Part shown: one piece after another, positions 1 through 7,087 of the stretch
How the letters are laid out: every line of letters starts with the position of its first letter
Position numbering within the stretch: the first letter of the stretch is position 1
NCBI GenBank assembly: GCA_029264305.1
Contig: JARICA010000020.1
Coordinates: 62,001-126,000, forward strand
Length of the DNA: 64,000 nucleotides
Source: Faecalimonas sp.
GTDB lineage: Bacteria > Bacillota > Clostridia > Lachnospirales > Lachnospiraceae
Reading direction: 5' to 3'
The notes under the pieces: model-generated
The model's input: the letters and a program-made list of their open reading frames with translations, nothing else
Databases searched by the model: none
Told to the model about the DNA's origin: nothing
Program-made: the position numbers and the translations under genes

Positions 1-1
1 A

Positions 2-838
2 TTTCTTATGTGGGTTGGTGAAAGAATTACAGAAAAAGGAATCGGAAATGGTATTTCGGTTGTATTATTGATTAATATTATTTCACGTATGCCTAGTGAT
101 TTTATGACACTTTACACAAAATTTATGAAAGGCAAATCACTTGCTAAAGCAGGTCTTGCAGGATTAATTATTTTAGCAATTTTACTTATCGTAGTTATTT
201 TTGTAATTGTTCTTCAAGACGGACAAAGAAAAATTTCAGTTCAGTATTCGCAAAAAGTGCAGGGAAGAAAGAACGTAGGTGGACAATCTACATTCATTCC
301 TTTAAAAGTGAATACTGCCGGTGTAGTTCCGGTAATCTTTGCTTCCTCATTAATGCAAACTCCAGTTGTTATTGCTGGATTTTTAGGAAAAGGTAATGGC
401 AGTGGAATTGGAAGTGAAATTTTAAAAGGATTATCTTCAAATAACTGGTGTAATCCAGAAAACTTAAAATATTCTTGGGGATTAGTACTTTACATCGTAC
501 TTACTATCGTATTTGCATATTTCTACACATCGATTACATTTAATCCATTAGAAATTGCAAACAACATGAAAAAGAGCGGTGGGTTTGTTCCAGGAATTCG
601 TCCTGGGAAACCAACAGTTGAATATCTGACAAAGATTTTAAATTATATTATCTTTATCGGAGCAGTAGGACTTGTAATTGTTCAGGTAATTCCATTCATC
701 TTTAATGGATGGTTGGGAGCAAATGTTTCATTTGCAGGTACATCACTAATCATTATTGTAGGTGTTGTATTAGAAACTTTGAAACAGGTTGAATCTCAAA
801 TGCTTGTACGTAATTACAAAGGTTTCTTAAATAATTAA
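2..838 (+). CDS. secY: Protein translocase subunit SecY (3' part)
   Basis: This is the C-terminal part of SecY, the channel subunit of the Sec translocon in the cytoplasmic membrane. The reading frame is open at the window edge, so the start and the first helices lie upstream. The visible 278 residues begin with WVGERITEKGIGNGIS, a conserved SecY segment, and continue with alternating hydrophobic helices. The cytoplasmic loop holds FNPLEIANNMKKSGGFVPGI and GKPTVEYL, both typical of the family, and the end is RNYKGFLNN. It is followed by adk and map, the usual order at the end of the spc operon in Firmicutes. Confidence 0.97.
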   Translation, partial: FLMWVGERITEKGIGNGISVVLLINIISRMPSDFMTLYTKFMKGKSLAKAGLAGLIILAILLIVVIFVIVLQDGQRKISVQYSQKVQGRKNVGGQSTFIPLKVNTAGVVPVIFASSLMQTPVVIAGFLGKGNGSGIGSEILKGLSSNNWCNPENLKYSWGLVLYIVLTIVFAYFYTSITFNPLEIANNMKKSGGFVPGIRPGKPTVEYLTKILNYIIFIGAVGLVIVQVIPFIFNGWLGANVSFAGTSLIIIVGVVLETLKQVESQMLVRNYKGFLNN

Positions 839-841
839 TCA

Positions 842-890
842 TTTAGTGTCCTGTGTTAACTTGTATATCGAGTTGATGCAGAACACTAAA
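842..890 (+). other. Intercistronic hairpin between secY and adk
   Basis: TTTAGTGTCCTG at 842-853 pairs with CAGAACACTAAA at 879-890 with one mismatch, and the enclosed bases can extend the stem through AACTTG and CGAGTT using wobble pairs. No T-run follows, so it is not a standard intrinsic terminator. It may be an mRNA processing or stability element within the ribosomal operon; that role is inference. Confidence 0.45.
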
Positions 891-944
891 ATGCTATACG
901 GACATTTTTATAAAATTATGTAACTTGTAGTAAGGAGGAAAATG

Positions 945-1589
945 ATGAAGATTATTATGCTAGGTGCTCCAGGAGCAGGGAAAGGTACACAGGCAAAAAA
1001 AATTGCTGAAAAATATGGTATTCCACATATTTCTACAGGAGATATTTTTAGAGCAAATATCAAAAATGGAACGGAATTAGGGAAAAAAGCAAAAACATAT
1101 ATGGATGAAGGACTTCTTGTGCCAGATGAATTAGTTGTTGATTTAGTAGTAGATCGAGTACAACAAGAGGATTGTAAAAACGGATATGTATTAGATGGAT
1201 TTCCAAGAACAATTCCACAGGCGGATGCATTGGATAAAGCACTTGCTGAGTTTGGAGAAAAAATGGATTATGCAATCAATGTAGAAGTTCCAGATGATAA
1301 TATCGTAAATCGTATGTCAGGTAGAAGAGCTTGTGTTGGATGTGGAGCAACATATCATATTGTACATGCACCAACAAAAGAAGAAAATATTTGTGATACT
1401 TGTGGTGGAGAATTAATTTTAAGAGATGATGACAAACCAGAAACTGTTTTGAAACGTCTCGGGGTATATCATGAACAAACACAGCCACTTATTCAATACT
1501 ATACAGATAAGAACATTCTTGTAGAAGTAGATGGAACAGTGGATTTAGAAGATGTATTCAAAGCAATTGTAAACATTCTAGGAGAATAA
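945..1589 (+). CDS. adk: Adenylate kinase
   Basis: Adenylate kinase interconverts ATP plus AMP and two ADP in the cytosol. The P-loop [10 protein letters not shown] lies near residue 7, the AMP-binding segment STGDIFR follows, and DGFPRT is present. The LID carries CVGCGATYH and CDTCGGE, the four-cysteine zinc-binding form found in many Gram-positive enzymes. Its 214 residues match the long bacterial type. Two ATGs lie at 942 and 945. AAGGAGG at 932-938 leaves only 3 nt to the first and 6 nt to the second, so 945 is preferred. The gene follows secY and precedes map by 4 nt. Confidence 0.96.
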   Translation: MKIIMLGAPGAGKGTQAKKIAEKYGIPHISTGDIFRANIKNGTELGKKAKTYMDEGLLVPDELVVDLVVDRVQQEDCKNGYVLDGFPRTIPQADALDKALAEFGEKMDYAINVEVPDDNIVNRMSGRRACVGCGATYHIVHAPTKEENICDTCGGELILRDDDKPETVLKRLGVYHEQTQPLIQYYTDKNILVEVDGTVDLEDVFKAIVNILGE

Positions 1590-1593
1590 GAAT

Positions 1594-2349
1594 ATGCCTG
1601 TATCGATAAAATCCCAAAGGGAAATAGAACTAATGACGGAAGCAGGGAGAATACTTGCAATCGTGCATGAAGAAATTGAAAAGGCATTGCATCCAGGGAT
1701 GACAACGTTGGATATTGATCGGTTAGGAGAAGAAGTGATCAGAAGTTATGGTTGTATTCCTTCTTTTCTAAACTATAACGGGTATCCAGCATCAATATGT
1801 GTTTCTGTGAATGATGAAGTAGTTCATGGAATTCCAAGCAGTAAACGCATTTTAAAAGAAGGCGATATTGTAGGAATTGATGCAGGAGTTATTTATAAAG
1901 GATACCACTCTGATGCAGCAAGAACACATGGCATCGGGAAAATAAATAAAGAAGCAGAAGAATTAATCAAGGTAACAAAAGAATCTTTCTTTGAAGGTAT
2001 TAAATATGCAAAAGAAGGACATTACCTATTTGAAATTTCGGCAGCGATAGGCAGATATGCAAAAGAAAGAGGATTCGGTGTTGTTCGCGATTTGTGCGGA
2101 CATGGAATAGGAGTAAATCTGCATGAAGCACCTGAAATACCGAATTATGAGATGAACAGAAAAGGGATGAAGTTACGTGCCGGAATGACATTGGCTATAG
2201 AACCAATGATAAATGCGGGAAACGATCAAGTAGATTGGCTTGATGATGATTGGACAGTAGTTACGAGGGACGGCTCTTTATCTGCACATTACGAAAATAC
2301 GGTGCTGATTACAGAAAATGAACCGAAGTTATTGACCTTATTAAAGTAA
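1594..2349 (+). CDS. map: Methionine aminopeptidase type I
   Basis: This enzyme removes the initiator methionine from nascent proteins. The 251-residue pita-bread-fold protein carries the metal-ligand segments GIDAGVIYKGYHSDAARTHG, GHGIGVNLHE and EPMI, with the histidine of NDEVVHGIP in the active site. There is no N-terminal zinc-finger extension, so it is the short bacterial type Ia. It begins 4 nt after adk, and the ribosome site (GGAGAA) lies inside the adk stop region, which suggests translational coupling. The adk-map-infA order is typical of the Firmicutes ribosomal cluster. Confidence 0.96.
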   Translation: MPVSIKSQREIELMTEAGRILAIVHEEIEKALHPGMTTLDIDRLGEEVIRSYGCIPSFLNYNGYPASICVSVNDEVVHGIPSSKRILKEGDIVGIDAGVIYKGYHSDAARTHGIGKINKEAEELIKVTKESFFEGIKYAKEGHYLFEISAAIGRYAKERGFGVVRDLCGHGIGVNLHEAPEIPNYEMNRKGMKLRAGMTLAIEPMINAGNDQVDWLDDDWTVVTRDGSLSAHYENTVLITENEPKLLTLLK

Positions 2350-2360
2350 AGGAAATTACT

Positions 2361-2612
2361 ATGGAAAGATTTGAAGTAGGAATGCTGGCGAAGTCAAAGG
2401 CAGGACATGACAAAGAGGCTGTATATGTGGTAATTGATTTAGATGATTCATATGTATATTTGGCAGATGGAAAAATAAGGACATTTGAAAAGCCTAAAAA
2501 GAAAAAATATAAGCATATACAAATTATCAGAAAAATGAATAAAGATATACCTGTGACAGACAATGTAGCCATTAAACGAATTTTAAAATTATATAATAGG
2601 GAGGAAGCATAA
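2361..2612 (+). CDS. KOW-domain RNA-binding protein
   Basis: This 83-residue basic protein starts [20 protein letters not shown], a KOW-type beta-barrel opening like that of eukaryotic-type ribosomal proteins L14e/L27e. A Lys-rich stretch ([14 protein letters not shown]) follows. A small KOW protein at this place between map and infA is a feature I associate with Clostridia. It lies 11 nt after map and one base before infA, so it is clearly part of the translation operon. A ribosome or rRNA ligand is likely, but the exact role is not known to me. Confidence 0.8.
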   Translation: MERFEVGMLAKSKAGHDKEAVYVVIDLDDSYVYLADGKIRTFEKPKKKKYKHIQIIRKMNKDIPVTDNVAIKRILKLYNREEA

Positions 2613-2613
2613 T

Positions 2614-2832
2614 ATGTCAAAAGCTGATGTAATTGAAATTGAAGGAACAGTAGTAGAAAAATTGCCAAACGCAATGTTTCAGGTAGAATTGGAAAATGGA
2701 CACCAAGTGTTAGCACACATTAGTGGAAAACTTCGTATGAATTTTATTAAAATTTTACCAGGAGATAAAGTAACATTAGAGTTATCTCCATACGATTTAT
2801 CTAAAGGAAGAATTATCTGGAGAGATAAATAA
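2614..2832 (+). CDS. infA: Translation initiation factor IF-1
   Basis: IF-1 binds the 30S A site during initiation. The 72 residues form a single S1/OB fold with the family landmarks [35 protein letters not shown] and [16 protein letters not shown]. The length equals that of the usual bacterial IF-1. It follows the KOW gene directly, with GGGAGG in the end of that gene as the ribosome site. A promoter begins 8 nt after its stop, so it closes the first transcription segment of the cluster. Confidence 0.97.
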   Translation: MSKADVIEIEGTVVEKLPNAMFQVELENGHQVLAHISGKLRMNFIKILPGDKVTLELSPYDLSKGRIIWRDK

Positions 2833-2839
2833 AAAAGTA

Positions 2840-2869
2840 TTGACTTTTCAATAAACAGAATGCTATAAT
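2840..2869 (+). promoter_or_regulatory. Extended -10 promoter upstream of rpmJ
   Basis: TTGACT (2840-2845) is followed by an 18-nt spacer and TATAAT (2864-2869) preceded by TGC, which gives the extended -10 form TGnTATAAT. It lies between infA and rpmJ and would start a transcript for rpmJ-rpsM-rpsK-rpsD-rpoA-rplQ independently of secY-adk-map. Confidence 0.75.
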
Positions 2870-2949
2870 ATAGAGCGAACTGTTTTGAGAGAGTTGCAAA
2901 TAAACGGTAATCAATGTAGGCAGAGCAGTGGATGAAAGGAGGATTTGAC

Positions 2950-3063
2950 GTGAAGGTTAGATCATCAGTTAAACCAATTTGCGAAAAATGCAAAATCATT
3001 AAAAGAAAAGGAAGCATCAGAGTAATCTGTGAAAATCCTAAACACAAACAAAGACAAGGATAA
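2950..3063 (+). CDS. rpmJ: 50S ribosomal protein L36
   Basis: This 37-residue ORF begins with GTG and reads [20 protein letters not shown] and then [13 protein letters not shown]. The two CxxC/CxxxxH elements form the L36 zinc ribbon, so this is the zinc-binding (C+) form. The length is exactly that of L36. AAAGGAGG lies upstream of the GTG. It follows infA by about 117 nt with a promoter in between, and the long structured leader of rpsM begins just after its stop. Confidence 0.95.
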   Translation: MKVRSSVKPICEKCKIIKRKGSIRVICENPKHKQRQG

Positions 3064-3077
3064 TTATCGTTGTCGAT

Positions 3078-3333
3078 TTTGTGCGTAGTGCACAAATTTA
3101 ATTAGGCGGCTGTAGTATGGACACACCAGGCGGTGTGTAGATACTATTAATATACAGGGAAATCATTCTCCGATGTATATTGCTTATAATACCCGGTGTC
3201 ATTTCCGGGAAAGGTCACATGTTTCGTGACTGGAAGTAGAGATACTTCCCAATTTGAGACAATATTAACCAATGGGGATAAGTATATACACACATTTCAG
3301 ACGATGGAATCCATTGGGCTGTATATATTTATC
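3078..3333 (+). promoter_or_regulatory. Structured RNA leader with pseudoknot before rpsM
   Basis: About 300 nt without an ORF separates rpmJ and rpsM and holds a chain of strong stems. They are TTTGTGC/GCACAAA (3078-3096), TAGTAT plus ACACACC/GGTGTGT plus ATACTA (3113-3146), ATATACA/TGTATAT (3150-3180), CCCGG/CCGGG (3192-3209), GTCAC/GTGAC (3214-3230) and GGAAGTA/TACTTCC with a GAGA loop (3232-3249). A 14-bp stem joins 3277-3290 and 3320-3333. CCAATGG at 3269-3275, outside this stem, can pair with CCATTGG at 3311-3317 in its loop, making a pseudoknot. The rpsM ribosome site starts 17 nt later. In E. coli, S4 represses the alpha operon through a pseudoknot at rpsM; a similar role here is inference. 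I do not recognise the element as a named family. Confidence 0.7.
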
Positions 3334-3362
3334 TACTAAGATTCAAAATGGAGGAAAATTAC

Positions 3363-3731
3363 ATGGCTCGTATTGCTGGTGTAGACTTACCAAGAGACAA
3401 ACGTGTAGAAATCGGATTAACTTACATCTACGGAATTGGTAGAGTAAGTGCGAATAACATTTTAGAGCAGGCTGGAGTAAATCCGGATACTCGTTGTAGA
3501 GATTTAACAGACGAAGAAGTAAAAACAATCAGTGCAGTAATCGATGAAAACTATCAAGTAGAAGGTGATTTACGTAGAGAAATCGCTTTAAACATCAAGA
3601 GATTACAGGAAATCGGTTGTTACCGTGGTATTCGTCATAGAAGAGGACTTCCAGTTCGTGGACAGAAAACGAAGACAAACGCAAGAACAAGAAAAGGTCC
3701 TAAGAGAACAGTAGCAAACAAAAAGAAATAA
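3363..3731 (+). CDS. rpsM: 30S ribosomal protein S13
   Basis: S13 sits in the 30S head and contacts tRNA and the 50S subunit. The 122 residues start [20 protein letters not shown], have the helix-two-turn-helix region, and end with the basic tail [20 protein letters not shown]. An in-frame ATG at 3348 lies inside the ribosome site (GGAGG at 3350-3354), so 3363, 8 nt downstream, is the start. It opens the S13-S11-S4-alpha-L17 block, directly behind the structured leader. Confidence 0.97.
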   Translation: MARIAGVDLPRDKRVEIGLTYIYGIGRVSANNILEQAGVNPDTRCRDLTDEEVKTISAVIDENYQVEGDLRREIALNIKRLQEIGCYRGIRHRRGLPVRGQKTKTNARTRKGPKRTVANKKK

Positions 3732-3769
3732 GAGTTAAGCACATAATTTGAATTTAGAATTAGTGCAAA

Positions 3770-3804
3770 GTGATGAGAGTGCGAAAATGCACTCTGCAAT
3801 TCAC
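3770..3804 (+). other. Hairpin between rpsM and rpsK
   Basis: GAGTGC (3777-3782) pairs with GCACTC (3789-3794) around a GAAAAT loop, and GTGA (3770-3773) with TCAC (3801-3804) can close an outer stem. No T-run follows, so readthrough into rpsK is expected. Confidence 0.4.
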
Positions 3805-3845
3805 CAAATGAAGAAAATAGAAAAGAAGAAAGTAGGTTAGTTTAA

Positions 3846-4241
3846 ATGGCTAAAAAAGTTACAAAAAAAGTGACAAAAAGACGTGTCAAGAAAAACGTTG
3901 AACGCGGACAGGCACATATCCAATCATCTTTTAATAATACAATCGTAACATTAACAGATGCTCAAGGAAATGCTTTATCATGGGCAAGTGCTGGTGGTCT
4001 AGGATTTAGAGGTTCAAGAAAATCTACTCCGTATGCAGCACAGATGGCAGCTGAAACAGCAGCTAAAGCAGCATTAGTACATGGACTTAAAACAGTAGAT
4101 GTATTTGTAAAAGGACCAGGTTCAGGAAGAGAAGCAGCAATTCGTGCGCTTCAGGCTTGCGGAATTGACGTAACAAGTATTAAGGACGTAACACCGGTAC
4201 CACATAACGGATGTCGCCCACCAAAACGTAGAAGAGTCTAA
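3846..4241 (+). CDS. rpsK: 30S ribosomal protein S11
   Basis: S11 lies in the 30S platform near the mRNA exit site. The protein has 131 residues with a lysine-rich N-terminus ([19 protein letters not shown]). The conserved core follows: [38 protein letters not shown] and [16 protein letters not shown]. The end is [16 protein letters not shown], the family C-terminus. It is the second gene of the alpha block, 114 nt after rpsM and 17 nt before rpsD. Confidence 0.97.
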   Translation: MAKKVTKKVTKRRVKKNVERGQAHIQSSFNNTIVTLTDAQGNALSWASAGGLGFRGSRKSTPYAAQMAAETAAKAALVHGLKTVDVFVKGPGSGREAAIRALQACGIDVTSIKDVTPVPHNGCRPPKRRRV

Positions 4242-4258
4242 TAGGAGGATAATCGAAC

Positions 4259-4852
4259 ATGGCAGTAAATAGAGTTCCAGTTCTTAAAAGATGTCGTTCA
4301 TTAGGTATGGATCCAATCTATTTAGGAATTGATAAAAAATCTAACAGACAGTTAAAAAGAGCAAATAGAAAAATGAGCGAGTATGGTCTTCAGTTACGTG
4401 AAAAACAGAAAGCAAAATTTATCTATGGTGTTTTAGAAAAACCTTTTAGAAACTATTTTGCAAAAGCTTCTAAAATGAACGGTATGACAGGTGATAACCT
4501 TATGATTCTTCTTGAATCAAGATTAGACAATGTTGTATTCCGTATGGGATTTGCTAGAACAAGAAGAGAAGCAAGACAGATCGTTGACCACAAACACGTT
4601 TTAGTAAACGGAAAACAGGTTAATATTCCATCTTACTTAGTAAAAGCTGGAGATACAATTGAAATTAAAGAAAAACACAAAGGTTCTCAGAGATATAAGG
4701 ATATCGTAGAAGTAACAGGCGGAAGATTAGTACCTGAATGGTTAGATGTTGATGCTGAAAACTTAAAAGGTAGCGTAAAAGAACTTCCACTTCGTGAAGC
4801 AATTGATGTTCCTGTAGACGAGATGTTGATTGTCGAATTATATTCTAAATAA
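4259..4852 (+). CDS. rpsD: 30S ribosomal protein S4
   Basis: S4 nucleates assembly of the 30S body. In several bacteria it also represses translation of its own operon. The 197 residues contain [20 protein letters not shown] and [19 protein letters not shown], the S4-type RNA-binding domain, at about 87-150. The N-terminus CRSLGMDP has a single cysteine, so it is a zinc-free (C-) form. AGGAGG precedes it. Its place inside the alpha block, rather than as a separate gene as in B. subtilis, makes autoregulation through the rpsM leader plausible. Confidence 0.97.
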   Translation: MAVNRVPVLKRCRSLGMDPIYLGIDKKSNRQLKRANRKMSEYGLQLREKQKAKFIYGVLEKPFRNYFAKASKMNGMTGDNLMILLESRLDNVVFRMGFARTRREARQIVDHKHVLVNGKQVNIPSYLVKAGDTIEIKEKHKGSQRYKDIVEVTGGRLVPEWLDVDAENLKGSVKELPLREAIDVPVDEMLIVELYSK

Positions 4853-4915
4853 TCCATAAGGATTATTTAGAAATTCACCCTCAATATTTTAATAACCCAA
4901 AGGAGGGACTTTGTA

Positions 4916-5875
4916 GTGTTTGATTTTAATAAACCAAATATTGAAATTACAGAAATTTCAGAAGATAAAAAATATGGAAGATTTGTTGTAGAGCCTCTTG
5001 AAAGAGGGTATGGAACAACTCTTGGTAACTCTTTAAGAAGAATTATGCTTTCTTCTTTGCCAGGTTCAGCAATTAGTTATGTAAAAATCGATGGAGTTTT
5101 ACATGAATTTAGTTCTATCCCAGGCGTAAAAGAAGATGTTACTGAGATTATAATGAATCTAAAATCTTTAGCAATCAAGAATACTTCTGAGACTGACGAA
5201 CCAAAAACTGCATATATCGAGTTTGAAGGTGAAGGAGTTGTAACAGGTGCAGATATTCAGGTGGATTCAGATATTGAAATCATGAATCCTGAAACTGTAA
5301 TTGCTACATTAAATGGTGGAGCAGACAGTAAATTATACATGGAACTTACTATTACAAATGGTAGAGGATATGTAAGTGCTGATAAGAATAAAAATAGTGA
5401 ATTACCAATTTCGGTAATCCCAATTGATTCTATTTATACACCTGTTGAAAGAGTAAATTTAACAGTAGAAAATACTCGTGTAGGTCAAATAACTGATTTT
5501 GATAAATTAACACTTGACGTTCATACAAATGGTACATTAGCGCCAGATGAAGCAGTAAGTTTAGCAGCAAAAGTTCTTAATGAACATTTAAAATTATTCA
5601 TCGATTTATCAGAAGTTGCTCAGGCTGCTGAGGTTATGATTGAAAAAGAAGACGATGAAAAAGAAAAAGTGTTAGAAATGAGTATTGATGAATTAGAACT
5701 TTCAGTTCGTTCATACAACTGCTTAAAGAGAGCAGGAATCAATACTGTTGAAGAATTAACAAACAGAACTTCAGAAGATATGATGAAGGTACGTAACCTT
5801 GGTCGCAAATCTTTAGAAGAAGTATTAGCTAAATTAAAAGAACTTGGCTTAGAATTAAGTCAAGGTGAAGAATAG
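4916..5875 (+). CDS. rpoA: RNA polymerase alpha subunit
   Basis: Alpha dimerises to start RNA polymerase assembly, and its C-terminal domain contacts UP elements and activators. The 319 residues begin at GTG (4916), 7 nt after AAGGAGGGA. The N-terminal domain has [20 protein letters not shown] and [14 protein letters not shown] negatively charged linker ([11 protein letters not shown]) joins it to the C-terminal domain with [20 protein letters not shown] and [13 protein letters not shown]. The gene lies between rpsD and rplQ. Confidence 0.97.
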   Translation: MFDFNKPNIEITEISEDKKYGRFVVEPLERGYGTTLGNSLRRIMLSSLPGSAISYVKIDGVLHEFSSIPGVKEDVTEIIMNLKSLAIKNTSETDEPKTAYIEFEGEGVVTGADIQVDSDIEIMNPETVIATLNGGADSKLYMELTITNGRGYVSADKNKNSELPISVIPIDSIYTPVERVNLTVENTRVGQITDFDKLTLDVHTNGTLAPDEAVSLAAKVLNEHLKLFIDLSEVAQAAEVMIEKEDDEKEKVLEMSIDELELSVRSYNCLKRAGINTVEELTNRTSEDMMKVRNLGRKSLEEVLAKLKELGLELSQGEE

Positions 5876-5885
5876 AATTCTAAGA

Positions 5886-5957
5886 GTGTTGTTGATAAAC
5901 CCGAAGTGTACAGCAACAGCACATGGCTAGTAAGCCCGAAGAAGCATAACCACGTGT
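5886..5957 (+). other. Folded intercistronic region before rplQ
   Basis: GTGTTGTTG (5886-5894) pairs with CAACAGCAC (5914-5922) with one wobble. Overlapping it, ACATGG (5921-5926) can pair imperfectly with CCACGTGT near 5950-5957. Both loops contain the word CCCGAAG (5910s and 5930s regions), so the two arms look like a diverged tandem repeat. The two folds compete for bases 5921-5922. A regulatory role for L17 is only a guess. Confidence 0.4.
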
Positions 5958-5975
5958 TAATTGGAGGAAATAATA

Positions 5976-6503
5976 ATGGCAAAATATAGAAAACTTGGCA
6001 GAACATCAAGCCAAAGAAAAGCATTAATCAGAAATCAAGTAACAGCATTACTTAACAATGGTAAAATCGTTACTACAGAAGCAAAAGCAAAAGAAATTCG
6101 CAAAGTTGCAGAAGGACTTATTGCTTTAGCAGTAAAAGAAAAAGATAACTTTGAAGAAGTTACAGTTATGGCAAAAGTTGCTCGTAAAGACCAAGATGGT
6201 AAAAGAGTAAAAGAAGTTGTAGATGGTAAAAAAGTTACTGTTTATGATGAAGTTGAAAAAACAATTAAAAAAGATATGCCTTCTAGATTACATGCAAGAA
6301 GAGAAATGCTTAAAGTTCTTTGTCCTGTAGTTGAAGTAAAAGATGGTAAAAAGAGAAGTGCTAAGGAAGTTGATTTAGTAGCAAAATTATTTGATGAAAT
6401 TGCTCCTAAATATGAAAACCGTAATGGTGGTTACACAAGAATCGTAAAAATTGGTTTACGTAAAGGTGACGCCGCTATGGAAGTTCTTCTTGAATTAGTA
6501 TAA
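5976..6503 (+). CDS. rplQ: 50S ribosomal protein L17 (enlarged form)
   Basis: L17 is an early-assembling 50S protein near the exit tunnel. The N-terminus [20 protein letters not shown], then [19 protein letters not shown], is canonical, as is the C-terminal [20 protein letters not shown]. At 175 residues it is clearly longer than the usual 115-130. The extra part lies between about residues 65 and 130 and includes the charged stretch [24 protein letters not shown] at 5961 is in frame but overlaps the ribosome site (TTGGAGG), so the ATG at 5976 is the start. A strong terminator follows. Confidence 0.95.
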   Translation: MAKYRKLGRTSSQRKALIRNQVTALLNNGKIVTTEAKAKEIRKVAEGLIALAVKEKDNFEEVTVMAKVARKDQDGKRVKEVVDGKKVTVYDEVEKTIKKDMPSRLHARREMLKVLCPVVEVKDGKKRSAKEVDLVAKLFDEIAPKYENRNGGYTRIVKIGLRKGDAAMEVLLELV

Positions 6504-6517
6504 GAATAATAGATATG

Positions 6518-6547
6518 AAAACCCGATAGAACTCTATCGGGTTTTTT
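6518..6547 (+). terminator. Intrinsic terminator after rplQ
   Basis: CCCGATAG (6522-6529) pairs with CTATCGGG (6534-6541) around AACT, followed by TTTTTT. The A-rich 5' flank could also serve the convergent glutaredoxin gene. Confidence 0.92.
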
Positions 6548-6554
6548 GAGTTTT

Positions 6555-6827
6555 CTAAGCATTTTCTTGGTCTATTCTAGCAAGAACGTCGTTTAAATCA
6601 AAAGTCATAGTTTTATCTTCAAATATAAAAAGAGGAACACCAATGTTACCTTTTTCTTTTACAGGATCAAACATTGGATGGGTGTCACGAATTTTTAAAA
6701 AACGTTTTAAATTTCCTATGCTATCGGAGAATTCTAAGAATAAATATTGGACATTTTTTTGTTCTAGAATTTCTAAAGCATCTACACAGTCTTTGCATGT
6801 TTTTGTTCCATAGATAATTAATTTCAT
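6555..6827 (-). CDS. Glutaredoxin-like protein
   Basis: This 90-residue protein starts KLIIYGTKTCKDCVDALEIL, a thioredoxin-fold beginning with a CxxC (CKDC) redox site near residues 11-14. The later NIGVPLFIFED contains the cis-proline segment (GVP) that faces the active site. The family reduces disulfides or serves in metal handling, but the substrate here is unknown. The gene is alone on the minus strand, convergent with rplQ, and its upstream region is shared with the divergent adhE. Confidence 0.85.
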   Translation of the reverse strand: MKLIIYGTKTCKDCVDALEILEQKNVQYLFLEFSDSIGNLKRFLKIRDTHPMFDPVKEKGNIGVPLFIFEDKTMTFDLNDVLARIDQENA

Positions 6828-7015
6828 TATAGCTCCCTCATTTCTTAGTTTTTTAGTATGGTTTATATTTTATCATATATATAACTGATATGAAATAATA
6901 AGTAAAAGTATATTTTTGGTATTGTGCAAAATGCATATAAAAAAGTGAAAATAAAAGTAAAATTATCCGGAATGTAGAAAGTAAATCCTTCGTTAAAAAA
7001 ATGTCAAAAAAAGAA

Positions 7016-7044
7016 TTGACAAATATTTAACGATATAATATACT
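7016..7044 (+). promoter_or_regulatory. adhE promoter with Rex-like operator
   Basis: TTGACA (7016-7021), a 17-nt spacer and TATACT (7039-7044) form a good sigma-A promoter. Overlapping the -35, TTGACAA-ATAT-TTAACGA (7016-7033) matches the clostridial Rex consensus TTGTTAA-N4-TTAACAA at 11 of 14 fixed positions. Rex represses fermentative genes when NADH is low, and adhE is a known target in clostridia. The operator is inferred from the match. Confidence 0.6.
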
Positions 7045-7087
7045 AACAAACGTAAAGCAAAAGAACTTATTCGTGGAGGATAATGAA

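Noticed and set aside
7034..7039. TATAAT as the -10 box of adhE
   Set aside because: It leaves only 12 nt to TTGACA. TATACT at 7039-7044 gives the correct 17 nt.
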